Positions 37,581-48,712 are shown, counted from the first letter of the stretch. The stretch: 64,000 nucleotides of DNA from Spisula solida (GCA_947247005.1 OX365959.1:34430148-34494147), one strand, 5' to 3'. Notes: generated by a model from the letters alone, not told the origin. Numbers and translations are program-made.

Positions 37581-38144
37581 CCACTTATATAGCCATACAA
37601 TGTCATATGATGCAGCAATTCCTGACTACATGTCGTATGTAACACATGTAATACTGGCTCTAGACAGATATGGAAATATAAGCAGAGGCTTCAAACAATG
37701 AACAGTAACACAGTCTACACTACTTTAAGAGTATTTTACCTTAAATGATCTTGACCTCTCACTGGTCAGTATTGCACAACAATTCAGGTAGTCGCCGTAA
37801 GATAATTATGCACCTATCAATCGTTTCCTCCTGTGGGGGAGTGGTGGACAGACTTAAAGAGGAATTGGACAATTTACTTTTGGGGTCTAGTAATTCCTGG
37901 TGCACCCTAGAGAATGTTTCAAACTTATTTTCAAACATACACTGTGGTTTTGAATTTGTATGTAGTGTGATTAAATAACTGACATACGATTGTATAGATG
38001 TAAATAGAAAATGTTTAAAAGTCATGTGTGTGCATATAGATAAACCACAATCGTTCGGGCGTAACTGTACTTTTAATAATGAAATAATCCAGGTAAAAGG
38101 GGTGTATTTGGAAAAGAAATATATTATTTGAAATTGTAGCTTAC

Positions 38145-38222
38145 ATCGTCCTCCATGGCGCAGTAGGCTAAGCTACTGCTTATGAAACTAAATAGATTTT
38201 TGCTTGGGTTCGAATCCCACCC
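38145..38222 (+). other. tRNA-like sequence, probably a SINE head or pseudo-tRNA
   Basis: 'catggcgcagtaggctaagc' resembles an A box and 'gggttcgaatccc' is a perfect B box. The acceptor stem does not pair and the T stem is poor, so I do not call a functional tRNA. Confidence 0.5.
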
Positions 38223-38689
38223 ATTTTGAATATTTTTTTTAATTTTGCTAAATAAAACATTCGCGTGCATGTCTATTATATATATATTTCTAAAATATAT
38301 ATTTTTCCTTTGTACATTTTTTCTGTATTTTAATCCTTGAAAACACTCCCACGTCAAGACTGTTGGTTGAACAGAGATATCGGTCAACGGTCACCCGACC
38401 TCTGCTCCCTGTATTACAGAGTAAACGCTTATTAATGTTGAAGTTTCTACAGAATATTCTTGAGTGGTGATTCCAATTCTAATTTCAGCGAAACCAATGA
38501 TGAAAATAGTTTGTAATTCAACCCGATTGTCATCTGAGCAATAAATACAATATCCAGGGCAGGCTAAAATCGTAAAATAAACGAAACAAAGCAACTTTGT
38601 ATTACCTTCAACATAATTTTATTATTCATTAAGTAATAAAATATATGAAAAAACACTCGACATGTTTTATGATAATAAAATTATTTAAA

Positions 38690-38797
38690 AAGAGTTTAGC
38701 AGCGAACTCGAACCCACAGCCCATATAAAAAGAATGTTCTGAGTACAGACTAGTTTAGAGTATAGATCATCTTTACCACTAGGCCACGCTGTCAAAT
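38690..38797 (-). other. tRNA-like sequence on the minus strand
   Basis: On the minus strand 'gcgtggcctagtggtaaaga' gives an A box and 'gtgggttcgagttcg' a B box, about 60 nt apart. The T stem does not form. Probably a tRNA-derived repeat. Confidence 0.45.
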
Positions 38798-40447
38798 TGA
38801 AAGATAACCCGAATTTATAAGATATATTCATAATATATTAGAAAAATAACGGTAAATATCGTTTCAACCTTAGCAAATGAACTCGCCCAAAGGTCATATT
38901 TCGAAGGTCGTTGTACATCTATAGTGTTCTCATGAAGATATTAAATCGAGGGGCAATCTGTGTCCCAGTTTCATAGTTTGATTATTAAATGTGTGTGTGT
39001 GTGTGTATTAAGTTAAATACATATTGTATAAAGCAAACAAAAATACTTGTACGTTTGAGATTTTACAAAGATAAGTCAACATTGTGTTAAAATTACAGCA
39101 TATATGATATTGTAAAGTTTGTAAGTAAGGTAACGTAAATTGAAACATAAATTCTTTTGTTAAAATACATGTGTTGAAAGTTCAAATGCAAACTGCGATA
39201 AAAGATATTTTGATTTCAAAATCAATTATTTTTTAGTGGTAAAGTTTATCTAAAGTCAAGAATACAAGGCTAGTAAATTGTATTTTTGTTTGATATTTAA
39301 ATACATGTACGTTATAATTAACATGTTGTTTAGTTAAATATACAGTTTGAACTGCAAACCTATAATAGTTTTTGAGTAGGATTAAATTGTTATGTTTTAT
39401 TGTTTTAAGTACGTTTTTAAGACACTGACGACATGAACTTTAATTTGTATGTTTGGTAACGTAAAGTGCAATGTAGTATTGCCTTAACATATCTTACAAG
39501 TAAGATTCTTGTTAATATATATAATATAAACCATTATAAATATATAAAATGGTATTATATGTACATTTGTAACTGAAAAGTGTATGATACAATTTGAATA
39601 CTTGAAATTATTGAAGGAATGAAAAACGCACATGTTTTGGAGAATGGGTGACATTTTAAGAATCGCTACCAAACATCTATCTCTAAACCTATACTGGCAA
39701 TCTATACGTCATTTTTTAGGTTGAATGTTGAACTTTGTAATGGTAACTTCATAATTTGATTGCCTGGTCATCTAAATTTGAAATAAAAAACTTTATGCCA
39801 AAAAACTTTTGTTTTTTTAGGGTAACGTATGTTTTCCCATATTTATCTTCTTTAACATTGCATTTTGGCATTGAAATTCTATCAGTTTGCAGCTACTAGT
39901 TTACACTCTTGATTAACATATGCAAACTTGGAATTATAAAATAGCATCACGGTACAATTTATCTTTAAAAATTAAAATATTTTTTTTATATTTTAGGGGT
40001 AACGTATTTTAAAGCGTGGTAACGGAGAAAAGCCCCACCCGCCAGTTGCAAACTTTATGCCAAAATGTTCGCCACACCTTGGGGTTTCAAAAAAATAAGG
40101 TCCACAAAATTCCCCCTGGGGGGGGAGCAAAACCCCCTCTGGCTCACGGTCTACACTGTCTTGTTTATTGTAATGCTGTCATCAAATTTGGGTGTAAAAT
40201 TCCTTCCAGTGCTTTGACTAGCCTCCATAGTGAAGAGTCAAAATGACTCATCAAAATACAAATATTTCAAGAAGATTTGTATTATGACCAAATTTGACTC
40301 GTCAACATAAATTTACATAAGTCAGAAACCTCTGTGTAAACATGCATATAATTATGTTCCTCTATATATACCTTAATTGTTGTCTGCTTTAAGAAATTAT
40401 AACTAATTGGTTAGAACATACTCTCAGTGTTTGTTTGTTTATCGGAG

Positions 40448-40595
40448 GGAACTTGTGTGATATATGTTTATTTGTTTTTTGTAGGCAACTTGTGTGATAT
40501 ATGTTTATTTGTTTTTTGTAGGAAACTTGTGTGATATATGTTTATTTGTTTTTTGTAGGAAACTTGTGTGATATATGTTTATTTGTTTTTCGTAG
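40448..40595 (+). repeat. 37-bp array repeating exon 12 acceptor and start, 4 copies
   Basis: Each unit is about 22 nt of exon 12 start ('gaaacttgtgtgatatatgt' + 'tt') plus 15 nt of intron end ('atttgttttttgtag'). Unit starts are 40448, 40485, 40522 and 40559; the true exon begins at 40596. Using an upstream acceptor shifts frame by 1 nt per unit, and three units together run into a TGA. Confidence 0.93.
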
Positions 40596-40725
40596 GAAAC
40601 TTGTGTGATATATGTTTGGATGGTTACTACGGAGACCCAAAAGGCTGGTACGGACAGGAGAGACCGTGTGAACGTTGTGAATGTAATGGAAACATTGACC
40701 CCAATGCTATCGGAAATTGTAACAG
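40596..40725 (+). CDS. LAMC1: Laminin gamma exon 12: LE 7 end and nidogen-binding loop
   Basis: Acceptor 'tttgtttttcgtag', the last of five similar acceptors; donor 'gtatat'; phase 1 in, phase 2 out. It reads LCDICLDGYYGDPKGWYG, then CECNGNIDPNAIGNCNR. NIDPNAV in vertebrate gamma-1 is the nidogen-binding loop. Here the last hydrophobic residue is Ile instead of Val, with the key Asp and Asn kept. That supports gamma-1 type and a nidogen-linked basement membrane role. Confidence 0.96.
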
Positions 40726-41433
40726 GTATATACACTTAATGACACTTGGTTTAAACTTCTATCAGGGTGTAGCCAGCGATACACACTTACGCACGTGCAT
40801 AACATTAATTTGAAAAGTAAAATATATATGGCCAAAATGGCATTTAAGTCCAAAATTTCCACAATCATGAGGACCTCCCCCCCCACCATAACCACCAACT
40901 TCAATGCTTGTGTGTGTAACAACGATTCAAGCCTGGCTACGCCCCAGTTTATGTAAATACTATCCATTTTATGGCTTTTTATTCAGAACAAGTTTATATG
41001 TTTAATTTAATATTCACTCTCAATAACACCAGCCCTGGTAGATCACCCACAGTAGCCATTTATATATAATCATTATTGTTTTAAGTCCCACTGGTCAGCA
41101 GTATTTCAGTCATATGTCTCATTAACCAGCAATTACTTTGAGCTAAAAAATAACAAATCAGACTCGAGCATGGGAGATATACAGTACCCAACCCCTCCCA
41201 AAAAATTTGCAAGGGTTTTATTTTTGCTAATATTGGCGAAGATTTTGGCATGAGAAATCATGATTCTCATAAAAATTTCGCAATAAACAATCTGGAATTG
41301 GATATTGTCAATGACACAAATTCAACACCCTCGCAAACAAAAATACCCTTTCAGAAAATCGCGAAATAAAAATTACGCGAAAATTACATGATTTGCAGTA
41401 TGTATACTTTGTTTGTTTTTATCCCGTGTTTAG

Positions 41434-41546
41434 GACAACTGGTGAATGTAGGAAGTGTATACATAATACAGCTGGTTTCTCCTGTGATAAATGTTTACCT
41501 AACTATTATGGTGATGCCCTGGACGAGGACAAAGGAGATTGTCAAG
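41434..41546 (+). CDS. LAMC1: Laminin gamma exon 13: LE module 8
   Basis: Acceptor 'atcccgtgtttag', donor 'gtaagg'; phase 2 in, phase 1 out. It reads [20 protein letters not shown], then [13 protein letters not shown], matching the TGEC.KC..NTAGF.C..C module that follows the nidogen loop. Confidence 0.96.
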
Positions 41547-42204
41547 GTAAGGTCGCTAGAAAGAATAAACTTTAATCACATCAACGGCACCAGGCTTTAA
41601 AATATGTGTTACATCATCATATTAATATCTTATTTGTCACACTCAGACGTTCCAATTTCAGCATGATTTTTCCAATAAAGCCAATTAGTGTACCATTTTA
41701 AGAGAAATCAAAGCATACAATTAACAGAAAATTTGTTGGTTTTTGGTGCATGGACAAATTTTATTTCACCCATGATCACAGAAAATATAATTCTCACTCG
41801 TGGCTACGCCATTCATAAAAAAATATAGATTTTCTTTAGTGAAATAAAATTTGATCTTACACCAAAATCATCAAATATCCTCTTTATATAACAATCAGAT
41901 TCTCGTGTGGAATATGATAAATAGCATAAATTCATGTTGGGAGATAACCCCCTCTACATATTGACAACAGGATATTGGCAGTCAGTATCATCTCAGAAAA
42001 TATTTCTACTTATATAAACACTTCCATTATTTTGAAATCATGATTGTGAACTTTCACAATATTTTACTATTAAGAAAAGTCTTAGATTTAGAACAAAAAC
42101 AGTCAGCTATTAAGACTAATTCGCCACTAAGATCACCTCTTATTTAAATAGTGGATCTTAACTGTATCTGTCATTACTGTTCACTGATATTTGATGTATT
42201 TCAG
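41547..42204 (+). other. Intron 13-14
   Basis: AT-rich intron with no recognised exon or repeat. Confidence 0.75.
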
Positions 42205-42351
42205 CGTGTAACTGTTACCCACCAGGAACTGTTAGTGCAGGTGTACTTAACTGTAATCCTAACACCGGTGATTGTCCATGCTTACCTAATGTTCGAGGTA
42301 GACAATGTAACGAATGTCTCGATGGTTTCTGGAATCTGGACAGTGGTCAAG
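42205..42351 (+). CDS. LAMC1: Laminin gamma exon 14: LE module 9
   Basis: Acceptor 'tgatgtatttcag', donor 'gtatgt'; phase 1 in and out. It reads CNCYPPGTVSAGVLNC, then TGDCPCLPNVRGRQC and CLDGFWNLDSGQ. The NL.SGQGC end is characteristic of this gamma LE module. Confidence 0.95.
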
Positions 42352-42815
42352 GTATGTATATTGTGGACACAGTCACTTGTTGTATATGGTGTAGCACTTC
42401 TTAAAGACTTCTAAACATCTGCTGGAGCATCCTGTATATGTTCTCGATCTCTGTGTATTTCAGTATTTAATATTATATCGCAACAGTGTGTGTTAGTCCT
42501 GTGTTGTGGCTGTAAAGTCTCCCTGTACTTAGCTTTAGTGTAATTATCCTTTGCAATTACCTCCCTTAGTGGTAATTTGCTCATTTCAAAAGCCACGTTG
42601 TGTTATCATTTGTTGAGGGGGTCAGTACGTATGTTTACTTGAAATATCCTTTTTGGGGATACATAAGTTTATGGTGCATTATATGTCTGTCTCTTACATG
42701 CTTCTGTATGGCAGGTCTGTGCATTAAGTATTTTTTTATTCTGACAAAAATTGTAGTTGCTTTGGCAACAGAAAGATTGAAATTATTTAAAGGGCATGGC
42801 TTCCAACCGGTAGGG

Positions 42816-43123
42816 TTAGGGTGGACAAGTGGTCTAGTGGTAAAAGCTACTGACTACTGATCCGAAGGTTGTGGGTTCGATCCCTCATCCAGACGGTCAA
42901 AAATAGAAATGCTTTTCAGTGTTTCCCACCCAACATAACTAAAATTACTAAAGGTCCCGTGTATGATGCTTTACACCAGGCACATAAAAGAACCAGGGAT
43001 GCTTCTGGAATTGGGGCATCTTCTGTATCATGCACAATCCCCCAAGAACTAAAGTGACTAACCTCTTCTGGGGGCCTCGCCCATATGGATTTCCGGTGGC
43101 GAGGATAAATAAAAGCAAATAAA
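42816..43123 (+). mobile_element. tRNA-derived SINE with 13-bp target duplication
   Basis: The head 'ggacaagtggtctagtggta' (A box) and 'gtgggttcgatccc' (B box) are followed by a body with 'gaaatgcttttcagtgtttc' and a tail 'ggataaataaaagcaaataa'. CCAACCGGTAGGG stands directly before (42803-42815) and after (43124-43136) it, a perfect target-site duplication. Confidence 0.9.
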
Positions 43124-43265
43124 CCAACCGGTAGGGGACTTCTGTATTGCTTGCAATTCTAAGTGACTTGTTAAGTGTGGTTCCCTTGTGCATTTCTATA
43201 ATTGATAGCTAGGTTTGTTTATATTGTCTGTGTTGTTTGTTGACCCTATTGTTGTTATTTTACAG

Positions 43266-43418
43266 GGTGTGAATCATGTATGTGTGATCCTACTGGTTCA
43301 TTGAATGATACATGTAACCTGTATGACGGACAGTGTGAATGTAAACCTGGGGTGACTGGTAGAAAATGTGACCAATGTGAGAGATTCTACTATGGTTTCT
43401 CCGACTTTGGATGTTCTG
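43266..43418 (+). CDS. LAMC1: Laminin gamma exon 15: LE module 10
   Basis: Acceptor 'gttattttacag', donor 'gtaaga'; phase 1 in and out. It reads [16 protein letters not shown], then [15 protein letters not shown] and [12 protein letters not shown] is a potential glycosylation site. Confidence 0.96.
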
Positions 43419-43445
43419 GTAAGAAAACTTTATGTATATTTCGTT

Positions 43446-43690
43446 GATAGCATAGTGGTAGAGGGTCTGCTTAGAGTGCAAAAGTTCTGGGTTCGATCAC
43501 AGGCCCCTTCCGCTCTTAGGTATTGCACCATATCATACCAAAGTCGAAATTAAAATGGTGCCAGTAATTCCATTGCTAGTTGTTCAGCATAAAAGTGGAG
43601 CTGGCTTCTTTCCAACGTTGAGGTGTAAACAAATTCCAAACAGCATCTCAGTATTAGTGGATATTTCAACAGGCTGAAAAGATGGCTAAT
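43446..43690 (+). mobile_element. tRNA-derived SINE, another type
   Basis: 'gatagcatagtggtagaggg' (A box) and 'tctgggttcgatcac' (B box) are followed by an unrelated body. It starts 28 bp after the exon 15 donor. Confidence 0.6.
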
Positions 43691-43883
43691 TTTTGTATTT
43701 TGGACATTTACCTTGCAGAGATATTCTTTGTAGCACTCTTTGTAGGTGGAAATTCTGGAGAGAAAATGTTAGCGAGTTTTGTTCACCGATCTTTCCACAC
43801 TTTCTGCATTATTATTTTTTCTATCTTGGAAAAGTCTATTTCGAAAGCAGAAATAATGATAAAAGAACCGTTTATGTTTGCAG

Positions 43884-44021
43884 CATGTAACTGTGATCCT
43901 GAAGGTTCTCTAGATATGCAGTGTGATCAGTATGGTAACTGTCCGTGTGTGGAGGGTGTGGAGGGTAAACGTTGTGATAGATGTATGGAAAACAAGTATA
44001 ACATCACTGCTGGATGTATAG
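43884..44021 (+). CDS. LAMC1: Laminin gamma exon 16: LE module 11, last before the coil
   Basis: Acceptor 'tttatgtttgcag', donor 'gtatgt'; phase 1 in and out. It reads [14 protein letters not shown], then [15 protein letters not shown] and [11 protein letters not shown] is a potential glycosylation site near the rod junction. Confidence 0.96.
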
Positions 44022-44198
44022 GTATGTATCGAATCTCTGTTAGTGGTGTTCACATTGTAACTACTCATATAAATTGACCTGGCCCCGTATTCGCATAGAT
44101 TCTTAGATATGTTTTCAAAGAAAATTTCTTTGACCAATAATATTTCACTTAGAAATAAAATAATCTCAATTTTTATGTTAGACAATTTTACTTTTTAT

Positions 44199-44477
44199 GC
44201 CGATAGATGGGGAGGCATATAGTGATTCACCTGTCCGTCCGTTCGTCCGTCCGTCCTGGTTAACCCAAATTGACCGTTTCTTCTAGCATTAATATGGCTT
44301 GCTACAAAGCTTTCATACTTGCATGGATGTTGTGTATGAACACTCTCCACACGCCAGTATCACCTAACCCCATTTTGACCTTCACCTTGACCTAATTTTG
44401 GACTTAGACTTATTTATGGACAAGGCTTCCACAGGGGGCATAAGCGTTTATTGAACGCAATAAACGCAGTCTTGTTT
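44199..44477 (+). repeat. Dispersed 'ccgtccgtccg' repeat, copy 3
   Basis: Nearly identical to 16857-17146 from 'gatggggaggcatatagtga' to 'gcataagcgtttattgaacg', with a small duplication 'gcaataaacgcag' at its end. Confidence 0.85.
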
Positions 44478-44595
44478 TATACTGAAACATGTAGACAAAA
44501 ATCCACTCATGTCTGTGCTACTTCACTTGCTATTGATCGACTAAATTGACCCAAGATAGAATATTAAACTTCTGCAAGCTCTATGAAGGTTCGTA

Positions 44596-45634
44596 CAGTC
44601 AAGTCTCGATATAATGACACCCGTTTTCATTTACTGACAACATTGTATTGGGACAAATGTTTTAAAATGCTCCTTGTATCATATCAATTCAGTATACTGA
44701 CAGCTGTTACAACTTAGTGGTTATACAGTCAGGACTCGTTACAACGACATCCGATATACCGACAATTTTGTTATAACGACACCAATTGGTGGGGAAGAAT
44801 TCTATACAACGTTAATTGTATCCGTTATAACGACATATTCACTTACCGACACCGACAGCAAAACAATGGGAACAAATCAAGTGTTTACACAGTAATTAAT
44901 ACTCGATATACTGACACTATCTAGGGACTATTTTTCACACTTGAACTATTTATCGGCTTTACACAAAGTTGCCGTCTAAGCAAGGAGCCTACTTATGTAA
45001 TTACACTTGTGAAAATCATCTTAATTGCTCTTATTATAATAGTGGAACCTATCACAGTCGAATTACAGTTTGTGAAATACGGCTCGCGCATTCGTAATCA
45101 AGGGAGATAAGCGAAGTCATCGCATATATTCGTATTTTAGAAATCGTACGGGTCACGAAATAAACGATGTCAATCGAGATTTCTCGACATGATTTATTAA
45201 TTCATCAATTCTTAAAGTCGATAGGGTATAATTAGTAACAAAATGAATCACCAATTTATTCTCTAGAGCGTTATATTTTATAGTTTACTGTAGTAGTATC
45301 CGGACATCTTTAAATTCGGGCGCACGTTATTTGGAGCTCTCTCAAAACATTGTATTTTATTTTAAATATTATTTTATGCAATTATGATAATTTCATACTG
45401 CTGATTTTTCTAATGACAATTTTATGACATAATAAATTATATGTTAATCAATAATTGATTTTTATGAAACAATCTCCCAATCAAAAAATTCCCGTCACTA
45501 GTGAAATTCAGTATAACGACAAATTCGTTATAATGACATTTTGATCGGGAACGAACAGTGTCGTTATATCGAGATCTGACTGTAACAACATTTTGTTTGG
45601 TAATAAATAGCATTATTGTATCGTGACCTGACTG
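44596..45634. mobile_element. pogo/Tigger-like MITE, outer element
   Basis: The left end CAGTCAAGTCTCGATATAAT and the right end ATTGTATCGTGACCTGACTG are inverted. TA stands on both sides (44594-44595 and 45635-45636). It is interrupted by a related element at 44726-45582. No transposase frame. Confidence 0.75.
44726..45582. mobile_element. pogo/Tigger-like MITE nested inside a relative
   Basis: It starts CAGTCAGGACTCGTTACAAC and ends GTTATATCGAGATCTGACTG, flanked by TA (44724-44725 and 45583-45584). Repeated 'cgttataacgaca' words lie near both ends. No transposase frame. Confidence 0.78.
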
Positions 45635-45871
45635 TATATGATATTCGCGAAATTTGAAGAAAAAAGTGAATCCTTTCATGCTCTTGAAAGTACCATACAC
45701 TGCATGAAATTAAATTCATGTACAATTTTATTGGAGCTTTATACGTGCGTGTTCATTGGAATCAAATGACTGTTTTAATATTTTTTTATGATTGAAATTT
45801 TATGCGTTTTGTCATGTAAATGCAATATGAAACAACTAAGAACTATACATGTACAAATGTATATACTTTAG

Positions 45872-46063
45872 ATTGTCCACCATGCTACAGTCTGGTACAA
45901 GAACGAGTCAACATTCATCGTGGTAAATTACGTGAACTCAACAACCTCATACTCAACATTGGCAATGATCCTACAGCCTTCAACGATACACAGTTCTTAA
46001 CTCAACTCACCCTGGTTAATGACTCGGTCAATGTACTTCTACAAGATGCCCAAGGTGCAGACA
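45872..46063 (+). CDS. LAMC1: Laminin gamma exon 17: start of coiled coil
   Basis: Acceptor 'gtatatactttag', donor 'gtaagt'; phase 1 in and out. It reads DCPPCYSLVQERVNIHRGKL, then RELNNLILNIG. The CPxCY pair is where the three chains are joined by disulfides at the top of the coil. After it the sequence is heptad-like and hydrophilic. Confidence 0.96.
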
Positions 46064-46554
46064 GTAAGTGTGGATTGGATTTGTTCAGATTATTAGAGCT
46101 TTATGTATAATAATAAAGTGTATACATTAATTTACATCAATTTGACTTTACAAAACAAATTCTGCGAAATAAGTTCTTGTCCTGTTATTGTTGAGTATAA
46201 AGGAAATATAATAGGATCTGTTATGAGTTGCCTTTGGAGATCAACATTTCATGTACGAGTCTAGAAATCAAAAGTTATTTAGCAAGCCTTTGGCTCGTTT
46301 AAGAAAGGTAGATCTCAAACAAAATGAGTGACAGATTCTTTTTATCATTTTCCTTAGTTACCGAGTCAAAACAACATCAGAAATAAAGAATTTAAGTAGA
46401 CAACATTGTTTTCGTGCCAAAAACTGGTGACATTACACTTTTTGTTTCGTGATTTGTTCTCATATGGAAGATCACAGTATTTATGTGATAAAAGTAATAA
46501 CTTTATTGATAAGGACAAGTGTGAGAAAAGCTTGTCTTTGCTATCAGTCTAGTA
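46064..46554 (+). other. Intron 17-18, unique part
   Basis: AT-rich sequence with nothing recognised before the repeat at 46555. Confidence 0.75.
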
Positions 46555-46830
46555 GATTCCTGTCTCCTACATCATGTAGTCGGGGAGATATATTGATTAT
46601 ATGCCGGACATCGGTCTGAATGTCTGTCACAAAGTTTGTCCGCATTTGTTCTCCTTAATTATTGGTCAGATTTCAATGGAACTTTACATGTCATTGAGTA
46701 GTTTGTACCAAGCCTAGATGTGCTTATTAACAGGAATTTAAGGTCAGACGAATATTACCAGAGTTATGGCCCTTCTTTAGAGACATGCCTTTTTGTGTTA
46801 AAAACTCTTCCAGATATTGAGGCGTGGATT
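46555..46830 (+). repeat. Dispersed 'gccagagttatggccctt' repeat, copy 2
   Basis: 'attattggtcagatttcaat', 'gaatttaaggtcagacgaat' and 'ccagagttatggcccttctt' match 23163-23400 in order. It ends about 35 bp before the exon 18 acceptor. Confidence 0.7.
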
Positions 46831-46866
46831 ATTTCTAGATATTATGTGATGTTTTTGTTACTCCAG

Positions 46867-47026
46867 GTGACAATGGTACTATGGGACAACAGTTACAGAT
46901 GTTAAAGGACCAGATTATGGATGTATTAAAACGTTGCAGTCAGATAACAAAGAATATAATGATGGCTGGAGATACGGCTGAGAAGAGTATGGATGACATC
47001 ATGCAAGCAGAGGATGCTATAACAAG
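46867..47026 (+). CDS. LAMC1: Laminin gamma exon 18: coiled coil
   Basis: Acceptor 'tttttgttactccag', donor 'gtatat'; phase 1 in, phase 2 out. It reads GQQLQMLKDQIMDVLKRC, then EKSMDDIMQAEDAITR. Amphipathic heptads; position and phase fit the second coil exon. Confidence 0.92.
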
Positions 47027-47115
47027 GTATATAGTACATTGCTGACCTTGTCACTGGCTGTGTTGTTCAAAACTAACGTCGCCTACACAGTAGCTGTCCT
47101 TTGAACCTAATATCT

Positions 47116-47350
47116 CAGCAGGGGTCCTACAATTCCGGTATAATCCAGAAATTTAGTTTTGCATCACTAGAAAGAATTAATTTTGCTGCTGAAAATATTA
47201 AAAGTTATTTGATGAAAATATTCAAAGTTTTAATATACTCATGGTCAGTTAAAATTTCATAAGCTGAATTGACAATGTTTGAGTGTAGGGGTATGTACTA
47301 ATGACACCCAAAACTGACTTGTATCTTATTTCTAGGATTGAGCATTATGC
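47116..47350 (+). repeat. Dispersed 'ggggtcctacaattccgg' repeat, copy 2
   Basis: Same order of words as 25881-26125: 'aggggtcctacaattccggt', 'agttatttgatgaaaatatt', 'gacacccaaaactgactt' and 'aggattgagcatta'. Confidence 0.7.
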
Positions 47351-47580
47351 TGAGTACTAACTAAATACTGCAGTACTAACTACCCTTCCACAAGGAACCA
47401 GCATTATCTTCCATGTTGGCCTACAGATTTTATGTTAAAGAAATAACAAATTGCCAATTATTTTCTAAACTTAAATCGTCAGAAAATTATACAATATTTC
47501 TTTATACCTTTATTATATTCTACATGTGTTTATATTTGATATGACTGGAAGTAAAACCAGATTTTGTCTTAATTTTTCAG

Positions 47581-47730
47581 GGCTGAAACAGCATTAAAGG
47601 CTGCAGAAAATTACATTGATACCGAGGGTCAGGCTGCACTTCAACGAGCCAAGGATGCCTTGAAAAACTTTGGTCAACAATCAGCACAGATGACCGATAT
47701 TGCAACACAGTCTAAGGAATTATCAATGAG
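47581..47730 (+). CDS. LAMC1: Laminin gamma exon 19: coiled coil
   Basis: Acceptor 'ttaatttttcag', donor 'gtaaga'; phase 2 in and out. It reads AETALKAAENYIDTEGQ, ALQRAKDALKNFGQQS and TQSKELSMR. Its last 35 nt plus GTAA form the unit of the short donor array that follows. Confidence 0.93.
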
Positions 47731-47837
47731 GTAAGATATTGTGACCCAGTCTAAGGAATTATCAATGAGGTAAGAATTGTGACCCAGTCTAAGGAATTAT
47801 CAATGAGGTAAGAATTGTGACCTAGTTAAAGGAATAG
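47731..47837 (+). repeat. Array repeating exon 19 end plus donor, 2 full copies and a remnant
   Basis: Unit 1 (47731-47769, 39 bp) is 'gtaa' plus a copy of the last 35 nt of exon 19. Unit 2 is 47770-47807 (38 bp). A decayed third copy runs from 47808 to about 47837. Donors 'gtaaga' stand at 47731, 47770 and 47808. Reading past the first donor gives AGG TAA, a stop. Confidence 0.92.
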
Positions 47838-48108
47838 ACATTACACTAGCTGTCAATCAAGTACTTAGTATAGACACTGTAACAGTAATTATATCCCATA
47901 TATGGTCCTATGACTTGGAAACTAACAAGCAACCTTCAACAAACACTAAGACAATCTCTGCTCTGGTGTGATGTTAAATGTAAATGAGGTATTATATTGA
48001 ATATAATAAAGTTGTGTGTGTCATATTTATGTCGAAAAGTAGTTTATTTTTAGTAGTTAGTCATGAAACTTCAGAGGAATGTTTATAAGCTGATAATGAT
48101 GTGCTGTT

Positions 48109-48420
48109 ACTATACAATTTCTGTCATGTACCTTTACAGACAATACAATTTCTGTCATGTACCTTTACAGACAATACAATTTCTGTCATGTTCCTTTACA
48201 GACAATACAATTTCTGTCATATATCTTTAACAGACAATATAATTTGTCATGTATCTTTACAGACAATACAATGTCTGTCATGTATCTTTAACAGACAATA
48301 CAATGTCTGTCATGTATCTTTAACAGACAATACAATGTCTGTCATGTACCTTTACAGACAATACAATGTTTGTCATGTACCTTGAACAGACAATACAATA
48401 TCTGACATGTATCTTTACAG
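48109..48420 (+). repeat. 31-bp array repeating exon 20 acceptor, about 10 copies
   Basis: The unit is 'acaatacaatttctgtcatg' plus 'tacctttacag', so each ends in a good acceptor followed by 'acaa', the first bases of exon 20. The last copy's AG (48419-48420) is the true acceptor. This intron (690 nt) carries repeat arrays at both of its splice sites. Confidence 0.92.
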
Positions 48421-48558
48421 ACAAATGGAAGAAGCTCAGAGGATTGATATGATGTCAAAGAAAGCGCTGGAGACGTCTAGAGAAGCACTTAAATTGGCCA
48501 TGGAAACATTACAGATGCCAGGCTCCATCATGAGAGATATTGAAGACCTTAAACAAAG
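48421..48558 (+). CDS. LAMC1: Laminin gamma exon 20: coiled coil
   Basis: Acceptor 'gtatctttacag', donor 'gtaagt'; phase 2 in and out. It reads QMEEAQRIDMMSKKALETS, then EALKLAMETLQMPG and DIEDLKQR. Compared with vertebrate gamma-1, this is where the DT.TEAY.LL segment lies. Confidence 0.93.
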
Positions 48559-48598
48559 GTAAGTGACTTCATATACAGTCAGAGTAATTCCTATACCA

Positions 48599-48712
48599 GT
48601 GTAGCAATACCATGTGACTTTTATCACAAAAGGCTACAAATCCAAGACGAAATTTGCTTCGCTTTGAAAACACAAAAAAAGCCGTAAATATTTAATTTCT
48701 TCAACAATTGCA
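48599..48712 (+). mobile_element. Partial copy of the 4017-4405 fold-back MITE
   Basis: 'tgtagcaataccatgtgact', 'gaaatttgcttc' and 'gccgtaaatatttaatttct' match the left arm of 4017-4405 in order, with a short insertion. Confidence 0.65.

Larger units (their letters stand above)
37581..40447 (+). other. Intron 11-12, 3' part
   Basis: Very AT-rich. It holds two tRNA-like remnants and a short (TG)n at about 38991-39007. No exon recognised. Confidence 0.7.

Noticed and set aside
38145..38222. Functional tRNA gene
   Set aside because: The A and B boxes are good but the acceptor stem does not pair, so it is more likely a repeat head.
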